Below are positions 1-9,087 of a stretch of DNA of 64,000 nucleotides, piece after piece. The notes under the pieces were generated by a model that searched no databases, was not told where the DNA came from, and was given only the letters and a program-made list of their open reading frames with translations. The number at the start of each line of letters is the position of its first letter. The stretch's first letter is position 1. The stretch comes from Rhabdothermincola sediminis (GTDB lineage: Bacteria > Actinomycetota > Acidimicrobiia > Acidimicrobiales > Acidimicrobilacustridaceae): contig NZ_JACFSZ010000018.1 of the NCBI RefSeq assembly GCF_014805525.1, forward strand, positions 1 through 64,000, given 5' to 3'. The translations under genes were made by a program, and so were the position numbers.

Positions 1-136
1 TGCACAATGCCGCCGCGTCGAGCAACTCACGATCCGGGCGAGACGTCCCTTGCATCGGCCCATTCTTTTCGATCCACGCCCCCAACGCGAATCGACCCGC
101 CCACCCGATTGCTCAGCAGTCTCCTAGGAGGCGCCG

Positions 137-349
137 TCACCTGAGGAGGCTGGCCAACCCCCACAGGGCCGCGATGGTGCCGATGGCGATCATCACCACG
201 CTTCGCCCGAGTGGTGGGCGGGCAAGCTCTCCTTCCGGTGTCTCCGCCCGGGGGCGCACCAGCGCGAGGAGGGTGCCGAGCGCGAGCGCGGCGCCCATGG
301 CCAACACCAGCCAGGCCAGCAGGTCTTCGCCGAGGAACAGCACCGCCAC
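137..349 (-). CDS. small two-helix membrane protein, unknown function
   Basis: The 70-residue product has two hydrophobic segments, roughly residues 9-30 and 50-69, separated by a short charged Arg/Glu/Pro loop, which suggests a hairpin in the membrane. The only usable in-frame start is the GTG at 349; a stop lies a short distance further upstream in the same frame, and I see no clear ribosome binding site. I do not recognise a family. A frame-shifted open frame covers the same DNA, but only this frame gives a coherent membrane-protein composition. It may be monocistronic, since no partner is visible at the left edge. Confidence 0.5.
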   Translation of the reverse strand: MAVLFLGEDLLAWLVLAMGAALALGTLLALVRPRAETPEGELARPPLGRSVVMIAIGTIAALWGLASLLR

Positions 350-713
350 AGGATCGTCCAGCGGGCCGACCCACGCCAGAACCGGTCCCCCATCGTGACC
401 CCAGCGCTCACCCGGCCCTCATCCTGTCGACCGACCCCGCTGGAGCTCTACCCGAAAAAACCACTCAAGGTGGTCCCGCGACCTGCCGATGGACGAGTGT
501 CGGTGGACATCGCCCCCACCGGCGCACATCGGGGACGGGCGGGGGTCGCAACTCCCTCCAAACGCATCGCCACCAGCAACTCTCACGGGTTCTGGCGCCT
601 TCGTGGCCTCCGCCCCCCTCGGATCTCCACGACCCCAGGACCCTCCATGCCTGGGGTCGTGGCGCGTGGGACCCCGAGCCACCACGTCCATCCTCGGTCA
701 GCCGCTCGGATCA
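350..713. other. non-coding gap
   Basis: Between the small membrane protein and the end of the next minus-strand gene there are about 360 bases in which I see no convincing gene. Open frames exist on both strands, as expected at this GC content, but their translations are Arg/Pro-rich shadows. A short A-run (near 456-461) is the only compositional irregularity. Confidence 0.4.
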
Positions 714-1430
714 TCAGCCGCCGCCAGGGACTCCCCCGACCACGTTGCCCGCTTCGTCGCGGGCGTCGTACGCCTGATCGGCCTCGACCCGCAGGTCGGC
801 CTCGCTCACATCGCCACGCACCGTGGCCGCCTCGAAGCGATCGACCGCCCCGGTCTCGCGGGTCAACTCGAGCAGCGTCATCGCCCCGGTGGTCGGGTCG
901 AAGCACATGCGACTGCGCGCGCCGTAGGTGGGGTCCGGGTACGGGCGGTCCTGGTCGAGCACGAAACAGCCCTCGCCGTCGCGGCGCACCCGGTAGAGGG
1001 GGTAGGCAGGATCGAAGTAGGACTTCAACACCTCGACGTCCCGGTCGACCTGCTCCTGCCAAGGACGAACCTCCCCGGTGGGCGCGCACCGCAACCGGCC
1101 ATCGGTCGCCGAGGTGCAGTTGAGGCTTCGCCCCTGCAGCGTGCCGGTCACGCTGCCGAGTTGGCGCCGCAGGGAGTCCGGGGGGCGCTGCACCACGAGC
1201 GCCGCCGACCCGAGTTGGCGCCCGTCGGGCATCGTCCGGGTGAAGGTGGCCTCGACGACGTAGGTCCCTTCCCGGCTGCGCCGGTAGGCCGTGAGTAGTT
1301 CCTCGATCGGCTGAGCCTGGTCCGGGGCCCGCTCGAGCGACCCGGACGCGACCAGAGCGGCGGCGGCCAGCATCCCCGCCACCGTGCCTGCGAGGGCAGC
1401 CACGACCGCGTGCCGGCGGGGCAGGATCAC
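714..1430 (-). CDS. membrane-anchored or exported protein, unknown function
   Basis: The 238-residue product starts with a short basic segment followed by a hydrophobic Ala/Val/Leu stretch (about residues 8-29), so it is anchored or secreted. The rest is an extracytoplasmic domain with alternating beta-strand-like segments and four Cys residues that could form disulphides. The pattern (a YVVEATFTR-like strand, then repeated short strands) loosely recalls LolA/LppX-type lipid-binding folds, but this is inference. I chose the GTG at 1430 because the signal-like segment follows it directly; the longer open frame upstream runs into the divergent VOC gene region and has shadow composition. No operon partner is evident. 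Confidence 0.6.
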   Translation of the reverse strand: MILPRRHAVVAALAGTVAGMLAAAALVASGSLERAPDQAQPIEELLTAYRRSREGTYVVEATFTRTMPDGRQLGSAALVVQRPPDSLRRQLGSVTGTLQGRSLNCTSATDGRLRCAPTGEVRPWQEQVDRDVEVLKSYFDPAYPLYRVRRDGEGCFVLDQDRPYPDPTYGARSRMCFDPTTGAMTLLELTRETGAVDRFEAATVRGDVSEADLRVEADQAYDARDEAGNVVGGVPGGG

Positions 1431-1591
1431 GTCCGGCGACGGTAGCCGTGCCGCCCCTCCGACACGGCGCGCCCACCGACGCGACCACGGCCATGGTGGT
1501 ACACCGGGCGCGGGCGTGGGATCCTGGCGCGGCGTCGTGCGGGGCCGCGCGACGGCCACGTCCCCATCCGGGGGCGGGAAGGGGGAGGACC

Positions 1592-2125
1592 ATGGGGTTC
1601 CATCACGTAGCGCTCGCCGTTCGCGATCTGGAGGTGACCCACCGCTTCTACACCGAGGCCATGGGCTTCGAGCTGGTGAAGATCGTCGTCGGCCCGACGG
1701 AGAGCGAAGGGGGGTGGGCCAAGCACGCCTTCTACGACACCGGTGGCGACGGCCTGATCGCCTTCTGGGAGCTCCACGACGAGAGCATCCCGCCATTCGA
1801 CCCTGCGATCTCGACCGGCCTCGGTCTCCCGGCATGGGTGAACCACCTCGCATTCGCAGCCGAGCTGGACGACCTGCCCGCCAAGCGTGACCGCTGGCTC
1901 GAACAGGGCTACGACGTGATGGAGCTCGACCACGGCTTCTGCGTCTCGGCCTACACCGTCGACCCGAACGGGATCCTCGTCGAGTGGTGCGCGGATGCCC
2001 GCCCGCTCGACGAGCGCGACCGGGTCTCGGCGCACCGCCTGCTCACCGATCCACACCCGCCACTCGAGGACATGCCCACCCCGGTGTTCCACCAGGCCCG
2101 CCGGGTCGCCACCTCGCCAGCGTGA
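1592..2125 (+). CDS. VOC-family (glyoxalase/bleomycin-resistance fold) protein
   Basis: A 177-residue vicinal-oxygen-chelate protein. It begins [10 protein letters not shown], the usual first strand with a metal-ligand His, has a second His in WVNHLAFA and a Glu in the terminal strand ILVEWCAD. These are the three positions that bind the metal in this superfamily. Such proteins are glyoxalases, extradiol dioxygenases, isomerases or antibiotic-binding proteins; the substrate cannot be read here. The start is supported by a GGGGGAGG ribosome binding site just upstream. The C-terminal 30 residues form a Pro/Arg-rich tail. It lies 35 bp upstream of the alpha/beta hydrolase, so the two may be co-transcribed. 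Confidence 0.85.
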   Translation: MGFHHVALAVRDLEVTHRFYTEAMGFELVKIVVGPTESEGGWAKHAFYDTGGDGLIAFWELHDESIPPFDPAISTGLGLPAWVNHLAFAAELDDLPAKRDRWLEQGYDVMELDHGFCVSAYTVDPNGILVEWCADARPLDERDRVSAHRLLTDPHPPLEDMPTPVFHQARRVATSPA

Positions 2126-2160
2126 CCGGAGGCAACCTGCGAGACCCGCGTCCTCGAACC

Positions 2161-3372
2161 ATGAACCTCGGGGTGACGGCGGCGGGAGGCTCGGCGGGAA
2201 GGCCGGCGCTCGGCTACTGGCCCGATCCCGCCGACGACCCCGGACGACCGCTCGGGCGCGAACCCGTGGCTCTGATCACCTCCGACGGTGCGGTGGTACG
2301 GGGCATCCTCTGGACGCCGCCCGGCGACACCCCGTGGCGGACCGCGGTGGTGCTCGCTCACCCCCGCGGCGACTTCAGTGTGCACTACGCCTGCCCGCTG
2401 CTCGCCGCCGCAGGCTACGGGGTGCTCGGGTTGGCGACCCGCTACGTCAACAACGACACCGACTGCCTGCACGAGAAGTGCGTCGTCGACGTCGAGTGCG
2501 CGGTGGCCGAGATGCGTCGTCGCGGGGCCGTGCAGGTGGTGCTGCTCGGCAACAGCGGCGGAGGATCGTTGATGGCGCTGGCCCACGCCCAGGGCGCGCA
2601 GCGGGGCGAACCCCTCGGCGACGCGTTCGTGGCGTTGGCTGCTCATCCGGGCGAGGGGGTGTTCATGCTGCAGGTGATCGACCCGTCGGTCACCGACGAG
2701 AACGATCCCTTCTCGGTCGATCCGTCGCTCGACATGTACGACCCGGACAACGGCTGGCGCCCATGGCCCGAGCCGTCGAGCTACGACCCCGGCTGGCTGG
2801 CCACCTACCGGGCCGCGCAGCGGGAGCGTGTGGCCCGGATCGATGCCATGGCACAGGCGGCGCTCGAGGAGCGCCAGGCGGCACGGGCCTCGTTGGCGCA
2901 GTTCGAGCGCGGTTCGCGGGGCTGGATCGATGCCCGCCGGCGAGCCGTCCACGCTCGATACCTCACCATCTACCGCACCCTCGCCGATCCGGCGTACCTC
3001 GATCCGTCGATCGATCCGGACGATCGCCCACTCGGCACGGTGTTCGCCCACCCCGATCCGCATGACGCCAACTACGGCTACGGCGGGCTGGCCCGGACGA
3101 TGACCGCACGGGGTTGGCTGTCGACGTGGTCGGGGCTGTCGTCGCGCGCTGCGTTGGCCCACACGATGCCCTCCGTGCAGGTGCCCACCCTCATCGTGCA
3201 CCCCACAGGTGACACCGAGATCCGCTTGCACCAGGCAGAGGCGATCCGCGATGCCTCTGGCGCCGACGACCTCACGTACGAGCTGATCGTGGGAGCGCCG
3301 CACTACCTCCACGGCTACCGCCGGGAGACGCTCGACCTGGTGATCGACTGGCTGCGATCACGAGGGCTCTGA
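2161..3372 (+). CDS. alpha/beta-hydrolase family protein
   Basis: A 403-residue cytoplasmic hydrolase. The nucleophile elbow reads LLGNSGGGS (G-x-S-x-G), followed by a candidate acid in HPTGDTEIR and a His near the C terminus in PHYLHG, giving a complete Ser-Asp-His triad. Between them lies a large insertion of about 150 residues, rich in Arg, Ala and Tyr, which probably forms a lid. It is longer than a minimal hydrolase (about 270). It follows the VOC gene on the same strand. Substrate unknown; an esterase or C-C hydrolase acting with the VOC enzyme on aromatic ring-cleavage products would be conceivable, but nothing here proves it. The ATG at 2161 is chosen from the usual N-terminal length. 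Confidence 0.85.
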   Translation: MNLGVTAAGGSAGRPALGYWPDPADDPGRPLGREPVALITSDGAVVRGILWTPPGDTPWRTAVVLAHPRGDFSVHYACPLLAAAGYGVLGLATRYVNNDTDCLHEKCVVDVECAVAEMRRRGAVQVVLLGNSGGGSLMALAHAQGAQRGEPLGDAFVALAAHPGEGVFMLQVIDPSVTDENDPFSVDPSLDMYDPDNGWRPWPEPSSYDPGWLATYRAAQRERVARIDAMAQAALEERQAARASLAQFERGSRGWIDARRRAVHARYLTIYRTLADPAYLDPSIDPDDRPLGTVFAHPDPHDANYGYGGLARTMTARGWLSTWSGLSSRAALAHTMPSVQVPTLIVHPTGDTEIRLHQAEAIRDASGADDLTYELIVGAPHYLHGYRRETLDLVIDWLRSRGL

Positions 3373-3469
3373 CGGACCAGACCTCGGCGGGATCCGGTGT
3401 CACGGCAGACGCCGAGGGTCAGCGGCGCCGAGGTGCGGGCTGCGGCGAGCGGCCGGGACAACCGGTTGG

Positions 3470-5506
3470 TCAGGCGCCGCGAGCCATGTTGGCGAACTTG
3501 GTGTAGTGATCGAGGAACGCCAGGCGCACGACCCCGGTCGGGCCGTTGCGGTGCTTGCTGACCAGGATCTCCGCCGTGCCACGATCGGGCGAGTCGGGGT
3601 GGTACACCTCGTCCCGATAGATGAACAGCACGACATCCGCGTCCTGCTCGATCGAGTTGTGCACCACCACGCCCTCGGCCACGAAGTTGTGGGTGCCCGG
3701 CACCGTGGCGTCGTAGACTGGCTCCTCGCCCAGCTCGGTGATGCCGACGATGCAGTCCCACCACACGTCTCCGTGGGCGAGGTCGGCGAGCACCGGGTCC
3801 GGCACCAGTTCGGCCAGACGGGTCACCTGCTCCCGAGTGAGCGGTTCGCCGTACACCTGGTCGAGGAAGGCATCCCGGCCACCGAAGCCCGACTCCAGGT
3901 CGCGCACGTCCACCCCGAGGTTCGGGAGGACCTTGCGCACGTAGGTCCACACCTCTCTCGGTACCACCGGAGTGGAGTGGCCGCCGCCGGCCCCTACCGA
4001 CGGCGGCCACCTCCCCTCTCCGGGCACGGCCACGAAGTCGCCCACGTCGAGCTTCTCGAGGGGGAACCAGCCCTCGAGCGCGAGGAACGGGTGGTTCGCG
4101 CTCGCCTTGATGCACCGCCCCGAGGCCAAGCGCATCTCGTAGACGGTCTTCACACCGCTCGGGAACACGTGCGAGAGCCGACCCACCCTGAGCCGGTAGT
4201 GCTCATCGAGGGTCCAGATGGGCACGTCCCGCTCGTCGCGCTCGAGCAGCTCGCCCATCGTGACCTGCTCACCGGTGTCGGCTCTCGTCAGACGGGTGTC
4301 GGCGGTGAGACAACCCGACTCACGTAGGTCCGCGAGGATCGGTCGCTTGTCCGCGCGCAGCTCCAAGGAGCGCGACAGCTGTGACAGCGCCAGCACCGGG
4401 CACTCGAGCTCGCGTGCGAGGATCTTGAGGCCCCGGCTGATCTCGCTCACCTCCACCTGGCGGTTCTCGGCCGTGGAACGCCCGGTCATCAGCTGCAGGT
4501 AGTCGACCACCACAAGACCCAAATCGCCGATGCGAGCCTTGAGACGCCGGGCCTTCGAACGCAGCTCCATGATGGTGAGGTTCGGGTTGTCGTCGATCCA
4601 GATCGGCGCCTCGGCGAGCCGGCCGGTCGCGTGGGCGATCTTCTGCCAGTCACCTTCGGTGAGCACCCCGTTGCGCACCCGTTTGGAGTCCACCCGGGCC
4701 TCCGCGCAGAGCATGCGCTGGGTCAGCTCGAGCTGGCTCATCTCCAGCGAGAAGATGAGCACGGGACGACCGGCTTCCACGGCCACGTTGGTGGCGATGC
4801 ACAGCCCGAGCGCGGTCTTGCCCGCCGAGGGGCGCGCGCCGAGCACGTACAGGGCGCTGTCCTGGAGGCCGGAGAGGAGCTCGTCGAGGTCGATGAAGCC
4901 GGTGGGTGCACCGGTGATCGCGTCGCCCCGCTCGTAGAGCGTCTCGAGCCGGTCGAGGTTGGCGTCGAGTAGATCGTGGATCGGCGCCATGGTGTCGGTC
5001 ACCCTGCGCTGAGCCACGTCGAACACCAGCGACTCCGCCCGGTCGACCACCTTGGTGACGTCGTCGGGCACCTCGTAGCCCATCTCGGCGATCTCGCCGG
5101 CCACGCCGATGAGCTTGCGGAGCAGCGCGTGCTCTTCGACGATCCGCGCGTAGCGCTGAGCGTTCGAGGTGGCGGGGGTGGACGCCTGCAGGTCGGCGAG
5201 CACCGCCTGGCCGCCGATCGCTTCGAGCAGCCCCGCTCGGCGCAGCTCTTCGGCCACGGTGACGGGATCGGCCGGCTCCCCCGCCGCCGAGAGGTTCGTG
5301 ATGGCCTCGAAGATGTGGCCGTGGGCGGGCTTGTAGAAGTCGCTGGCGTCGAGGATCTCCGTCGCCGCGGCGATCGCGTCCTTCGACAGGAGCATCGCTC
5401 CGAGCAGCGACTCCTCGGCTTGGAGGTTGTGCGGTGGCACCCGGCCGGACCGGTCGGGGCGGCCGGCGGCACGAGGCGGGGCGAGATCGTCGATGGGAGC
5501 GCTCAT
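3470..5506 (-). CDS. dnaB: replicative DNA helicase DnaB with in-frame mini-intein
   Basis: The 678-residue precursor splices to a DnaB of about 459 residues, the usual length. The N-terminal helical domain (residues about 25-130) carries the typical PHNLQAEESLLGAML motif. The RecA-like domain has Walker A GARPSAGKT (223-231), Walker B LVVVDYLQLM (331-340) and the DLRESG segment. The helicase unwinds the fork and loads primase. An intein (C399-N617) interrupts DLRESG/SIEQDAD. The start at 5506 begins MSAPIDD; the open frame further upstream is not DnaB-like. It follows rplI on the same strand after a 346-bp gap, the usual rpsF-ssb-rpsR-rplI-dnaB neighbourhood. Confidence 0.97.
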   Translation of the reverse strand: MSAPIDDLAPPRAAGRPDRSGRVPPHNLQAEESLLGAMLLSKDAIAAATEILDASDFYKPAHGHIFEAITNLSAAGEPADPVTVAEELRRAGLLEAIGGQAVLADLQASTPATSNAQRYARIVEEHALLRKLIGVAGEIAEMGYEVPDDVTKVVDRAESLVFDVAQRRVTDTMAPIHDLLDANLDRLETLYERGDAITGAPTGFIDLDELLSGLQDSALYVLGARPSAGKTALGLCIATNVAVEAGRPVLIFSLEMSQLELTQRMLCAEARVDSKRVRNGVLTEGDWQKIAHATGRLAEAPIWIDDNPNLTIMELRSKARRLKARIGDLGLVVVDYLQLMTGRSTAENRQVEVSEISRGLKILARELECPVLALSQLSRSLELRADKRPILADLRESGCLTADTRLTRADTGEQVTMGELLERDERDVPIWTLDEHYRLRVGRLSHVFPSGVKTVYEMRLASGRCIKASANHPFLALEGWFPLEKLDVGDFVAVPGEGRWPPSVGAGGGHSTPVVPREVWTYVRKVLPNLGVDVRDLESGFGGRDAFLDQVYGEPLTREQVTRLAELVPDPVLADLAHGDVWWDCIVGITELGEEPVYDATVPGTHNFVAEGVVVHNSIEQDADVVLFIYRDEVYHPDSPDRGTAEILVSKHRNGPTGVVRLAFLDHYTKFANMARGA
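3656..4312 (-). other. DnaB mini-intein (219 residues)
   Basis: The segment starts with Cys (CLTADTRLTR) and ends VVVHN, followed by Ser as +1 residue: the canonical C...HN/S splice junctions. Block B reads SANHPF, with the His that activates the N-terminal junction; block F is VYDATVPGTHNF. It sits exactly between ESG and SIEQDAD in the helicase core, the same point as the well-known Synechocystis DnaB intein. At 219 residues it is too short for a full LAGLIDADG homing endonuclease. About 90 residues between the splicing blocks look like a decayed endonuclease remnant, ending in LTREQVTRLAEL. Splicing should be autocatalytic; the insertion keeps the reading frame. Confidence 0.95.
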
Positions 5507-5852
5507 GGAAGCCTCACACTGACGCACGCACCCTGGGGATCGTAAGACGGACAACCCAGGGTTTTCCGGTGGACCGCTCTGGGGACGCGCTGTGGACACC
5601 CGACCGAGCGCTGTGGGTGACGTGAGCACCCGGAACCCTTCCCTTGCGGGTGCATGGCAGAAGGGTACGGACGGACCTCAGGCGGGTGGTGGATCCTGGG
5701 TGCTCGGCCTGCGCTCAGGTGCATGCCGCCATCATGCGGGGGGCCACTGACAACGACTCGATCAGGCCTCACCCGCCCGCGACGCCTCGAGATGGGCACG
5801 CGGTGACGCGGCGCCACGGAGGCGCTGTGTCACCGCAGATCCACGGGCAGGA
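5507..5852. other. rplI-dnaB intergenic region
   Basis: This 346-bp stretch separates rplI from dnaB, both on the minus strand. It probably carries the dnaB promoter and leader. I see no credible gene. A DnaA-box-like TGTGGACAC lies near 5592. No clear hairpin terminator was found. Confidence 0.4.
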
Positions 5853-6299
5853 TCAGCCGGCGATGACGTCCACCGTGATGGCGAACTCCACGTCCGAGTG
5901 GAGCTTGGCCTGCACCGAGTGGGTACCGAGGGTCTTGATGGGCTCATCGAGGTGCAGGAGCTTGCGATCGAGCCGGATGCCCGTTTGCGACGCCACCGCC
6001 TCCACGACATCGGCCGTGGTGACCGAGCCGAAGAGCCGTCCCTCGGTCCCGGCCTTGGCGGCCACGGTGATCACCGCGGGGACGAGCACCTTGGCGACCT
6101 CTTCGGCCGCCCCCCGGTCGGCGGCATCCTTCAGGTCGCGCGATCGGCGCATCGACGCGGCTTGCGCCTCGACCCCCGGCGTCGCCTTGATGGCGAGGCC
6201 TTTCGGCACCAGGAAGTTGCGGGCATAGCCGTCGGCGACGTCGACCAGATCACCCTTCTTGCCGACGCCTCGCACATCCGTGCGCAGCAGCAGCTTCAT
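5853..6299 (-). CDS. rplI: 50S ribosomal protein L9
   Basis: The 148-residue product begins [17 protein letters not shown] and contains the L9 signature with [13 protein letters not shown]. The N-terminal domain binds 23S rRNA domain V; a long helix leads to the C-terminal domain. Length is normal. The start codon overlaps the rpsR stop by one base (TGATG), so translation is probably coupled. It is the last gene of the rpsF-ssb-rpsR-rplI operon. Confidence 0.97.
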   Translation of the reverse strand: MKLLLRTDVRGVGKKGDLVDVADGYARNFLVPKGLAIKATPGVEAQAASMRRSRDLKDAADRGAAEEVAKVLVPAVITVAAKAGTEGRLFGSVTTADVVEAVASQTGIRLDRKLLHLDEPIKTLGTHSVQAKLHSDVEFAITVDVIAG

Positions 6300-6742
6300 C
6301 AGGCCTCTACCTCCCCGCGAGCGTCGTCGCCCGGCGCGCCCACCTCGACGTAGAGGGTGTCGACGCCGCCCACCATCTCGGCCGTCTCGGCGTCGCCCAG
6401 CGCCTCGACATCACGGTCCTCCCGCGGCACACGGTCCTCGCGAGGCGCCCGATCACCTCGGTCACGGCCACCCCGCTGGGTCGTGACCCGGCTGGTGTAC
6501 GGCAGCAGCGCCATCTCCCGGGCATTCTTGATGGCCCGGGCGATCTCCTTCTGTTGCTGGGAGTCGTTGCCCGTGACGCGCCGGGCGCGGATCTTCGCCC
6601 GATCGGACATGAATCGGCGGAGGAGGTTGACGTCCTTGTAGTCGACGTACTCCACCCGCTCGATGGTGAGGATGCTGGTCTTCTTCTTGCTGCGGCGGGC
6701 GTTGTCCTTGTTCTTGCCACGCCTGGTAGCGGTCTTGGCCAT
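6299..6742 (-). CDS. rpsR: 30S ribosomal protein S18 with long acidic C-terminal tail
   Basis: Residues 1 to about 87 form a normal S18 core, with the [20 protein letters not shown] and [11 protein letters not shown] motifs that bind 16S rRNA next to S6. S18 is usually 70-90 residues; this protein has 147. Residues 88-147 form an extra tail, first Arg/Asp-rich with a duplicated PREDR unit, then acidic. The tail is in frame up to the rplI overlap and has no internal stop. The start overlaps the ssb stop by one base. The core call is certain; the function of the tail is unknown. Confidence 0.95.
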   Translation of the reverse strand: MAKTATRRGKNKDNARRSKKKTSILTIERVEYVDYKDVNLLRRFMSDRAKIRARRVTGNDSQQQKEIARAIKNAREMALLPYTSRVTTQRGGRDRGDRAPREDRVPREDRDVEALGDAETAEMVGGVDTLYVEVGAPGDDARGEVEA

Positions 6743-7185
6743 CAGAACGGCTCCTCGTCCGGGTAGTCGGGCACGGGCTCCGGCGATCCACCGCGACTGC
6801 CACCGTCGAAGCCCTCACGGCGCTCGTTGCGCTGGACGGTCGCGGTCGCCCAGCGCAGGCTCGGGGCCACCTCGTCGGCGATGATCTCCACCTTCGAGCG
6901 CTTCTCGCCGTTGTCCGTCTGCCACGAGCGCTGGTTGAGTCGACCCGTGACCACCACCCGGGTGCCCTTCTGGAGCGACTCGGCGACGTTGTCGGCCATC
7001 TCGCGGAAGCAGCTCACGTCGAAGAACGACGGCTCGCCCTCCTCCCACTGACCGGTCTGGGGGTTGCGACGGCCGCTGTTGATGGCGACGCCGAACGACG
7101 CCACGGCCATGCCGCTGTTGGTGAAGCGCAGCTCTGGGTCTCGGGTGACGTTCCCGACGATGGTGACGGTGTTTCCAACTGCCAT
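6742..7185 (-). CDS. ssb: single-stranded DNA-binding protein
   Basis: The 147-residue product has an N-terminal OB fold ([21 protein letters not shown], about residues 1-110), a short Gly/Arg/Pro linker and the acidic tip DYPDEEPF that recruits partner proteins in bacterial SSBs. The linker is shorter than in mycobacterial SSB. The ATG at 7185 is supported by a GGAGGAG ribosome binding site; the longer frame upstream gives an Arg-rich non-homologous extension. It lies between rpsF and rpsR, the standard operon position, and supplies SSB for replication and repair. Confidence 0.97.
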   Translation of the reverse strand: MAVGNTVTIVGNVTRDPELRFTNSGMAVASFGVAINSGRRNPQTGQWEEGEPSFFDVSCFREMADNVAESLQKGTRVVVTGRLNQRSWQTDNGEKRSKVEIIADEVAPSLRWATATVQRNERREGFDGGSRGGSPEPVPDYPDEEPF

Positions 7186-7204
7186 GGGGATGCTCCTCCT
7201 CCCC

Positions 7205-7546
7205 TCAACCGGCCTCGGCCGGGGTCGCCTCGCCGAGCAGGCCACGCCGGGCGGCTTCGCGATCGGGGAGGCGGATCACCTTGTGGCGGACGACCTCGTC
7301 CGCGAGGCGGAGGGAGCGCTCGATGTCGTGGAGGTCACGTGCCTCGGTCACGATCTCGAGCACCACGTAGATGCCCTCCCACTTGTGGTTGATCTCGTAG
7401 GCGAAGCGCCGCTTCCCCCACAGATCAGTGGTGGCGACCCTGCCACCACCCGCCTCCACCTGCCGGCCGATGGCGGCGAGGCTCGCGTTGACGGCGGCGT
7501 CGTCGGTGTCGCCGTCGTAGATGACCATCAGTTCGTACGCTCGCAC
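7205..7546 (-). CDS. rpsF: 30S ribosomal protein S6
   Basis: A 113-residue S6 protein starting (GTG) MRAYELMVIYDGD, with the central WGKRRFAYEINHKWEGIYVV strand pair. It pairs with S18 on the platform of the small subunit. A GGAGGTGATGG ribosome binding site precedes the GTG. It is the first gene of the rpsF-ssb-rpsR-rplI operon, 19 bp from ssb. The 5' leader can fold into a GC-rich hairpin (see 7589-7609). Confidence 0.97.
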   Translation of the reverse strand: MRAYELMVIYDGDTDDAAVNASLAAIGRQVEAGGGRVATTDLWGKRRFAYEINHKWEGIYVVLEIVTEARDLHDIERSLRLADEVVRHKVIRLPDREAARRGLLGEATPAEAG

Positions 7547-7588
7547 GGCGAGCCATCACCTCCCTGTGGACCACGGCGGGTTGCCGGG

Positions 7589-7609
7589 GCCCCGGCCCGG
7601 AGCCGGGGC
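7589..7609 (-). promoter_or_regulatory. GC-rich hairpin in the rpsF leader
   Basis: GCCCCGGC and GCCGGGGC form a perfect 8-bp stem around a 5-base loop, about 45 bases upstream of the rpsF start. Many bacteria have an S6:S18-binding autoregulatory structure in the rpsF leader, with a CCG in the bulge or loop. This hairpin is in the right place, but I cannot confirm the motif by eye. It could equally be a terminator remnant. Confidence 0.35.
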
Positions 7610-7784
7610 AGGGTCGTCTCGGAACGCGCCAGGGTAGTGGACGCGCGACGCCACTGCCCACCGGCACCAGCGCCTCCAGCGCTCCGCTGCCTTCCCTGCC
7701 CGCGGACGATCATGCGACGAGTATGCAGGCGGGCTGGGACAACATCGGTCGGGGGCCGGCGGTCGAGCCCCGCAGACGGCCCGC

Positions 7785-8651
<867 letters not shown>

Positions 8652-8787
8652 CGCGAGCCTCCTTCATCCCGTCCAGCGCCCCGTGGCTGCCGGCGGTGAT
8701 CGACACTGTACCCGGGCGCCGGGATCGACAGCACGTCCGGATCGCGCGAGGCGGTAGCGTGCCGCGTGTGAGCGGGAGACGTCACCT

Positions 8788-8994
8788 GTGACGGTCGTCG
8801 GCACCTGCGAAAGCTGTGGCCGCGACGAAGAGGAACTGGTGCTGGTGCGCCGCCTCTACGTCACCCCGGAGGCGTGGGACACACCGGGAAGGGTGGACGT
8901 GGCCGGCGAGGAATGGTGGTGCTTCGTGTGCCGCACGCACTATCCGCACCACAGCGACGGCGAGGACACCGGCTGGCCGCAGCCCGGCGGCTGA
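8788..8994 (+). CDS. small Cys-rich (zinc-ribbon-like) protein
   Basis: A 68-residue protein with a CESC pair near the N terminus and a CFVC pair plus a HYPHH cluster near the C terminus. This is enough for one zinc site of the rubredoxin or zinc-ribbon type. The centre is rich in Trp and acidic residues. Start GTG at 8788. I do not recognise a named family. It lies between the divergent panB and the penicillin-binding protein and is probably cytoplasmic, with no signal or membrane segment. Confidence 0.6.
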   Translation: MTVVGTCESCGRDEEELVLVRRLYVTPEAWDTPGRVDVAGEEWWCFVCRTHYPHHSDGEDTGWPQPGG

Positions 8995-9087
8995 CGGACG
9001 GCGTCTCCCTCCCGCGGCATTCCCCCTCTCAAACCGTTCACCCGCGTGTGGTCCCGCAGCACCCGCCGATGAACGGATCGCCGGGAC

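Noticed and set aside
3470-5629. longer DnaB start at 5629
   Set aside because: The extra 41 residues have no similarity to DnaB and lie in the leader; the ATG at 5506 gives the normal N terminus.
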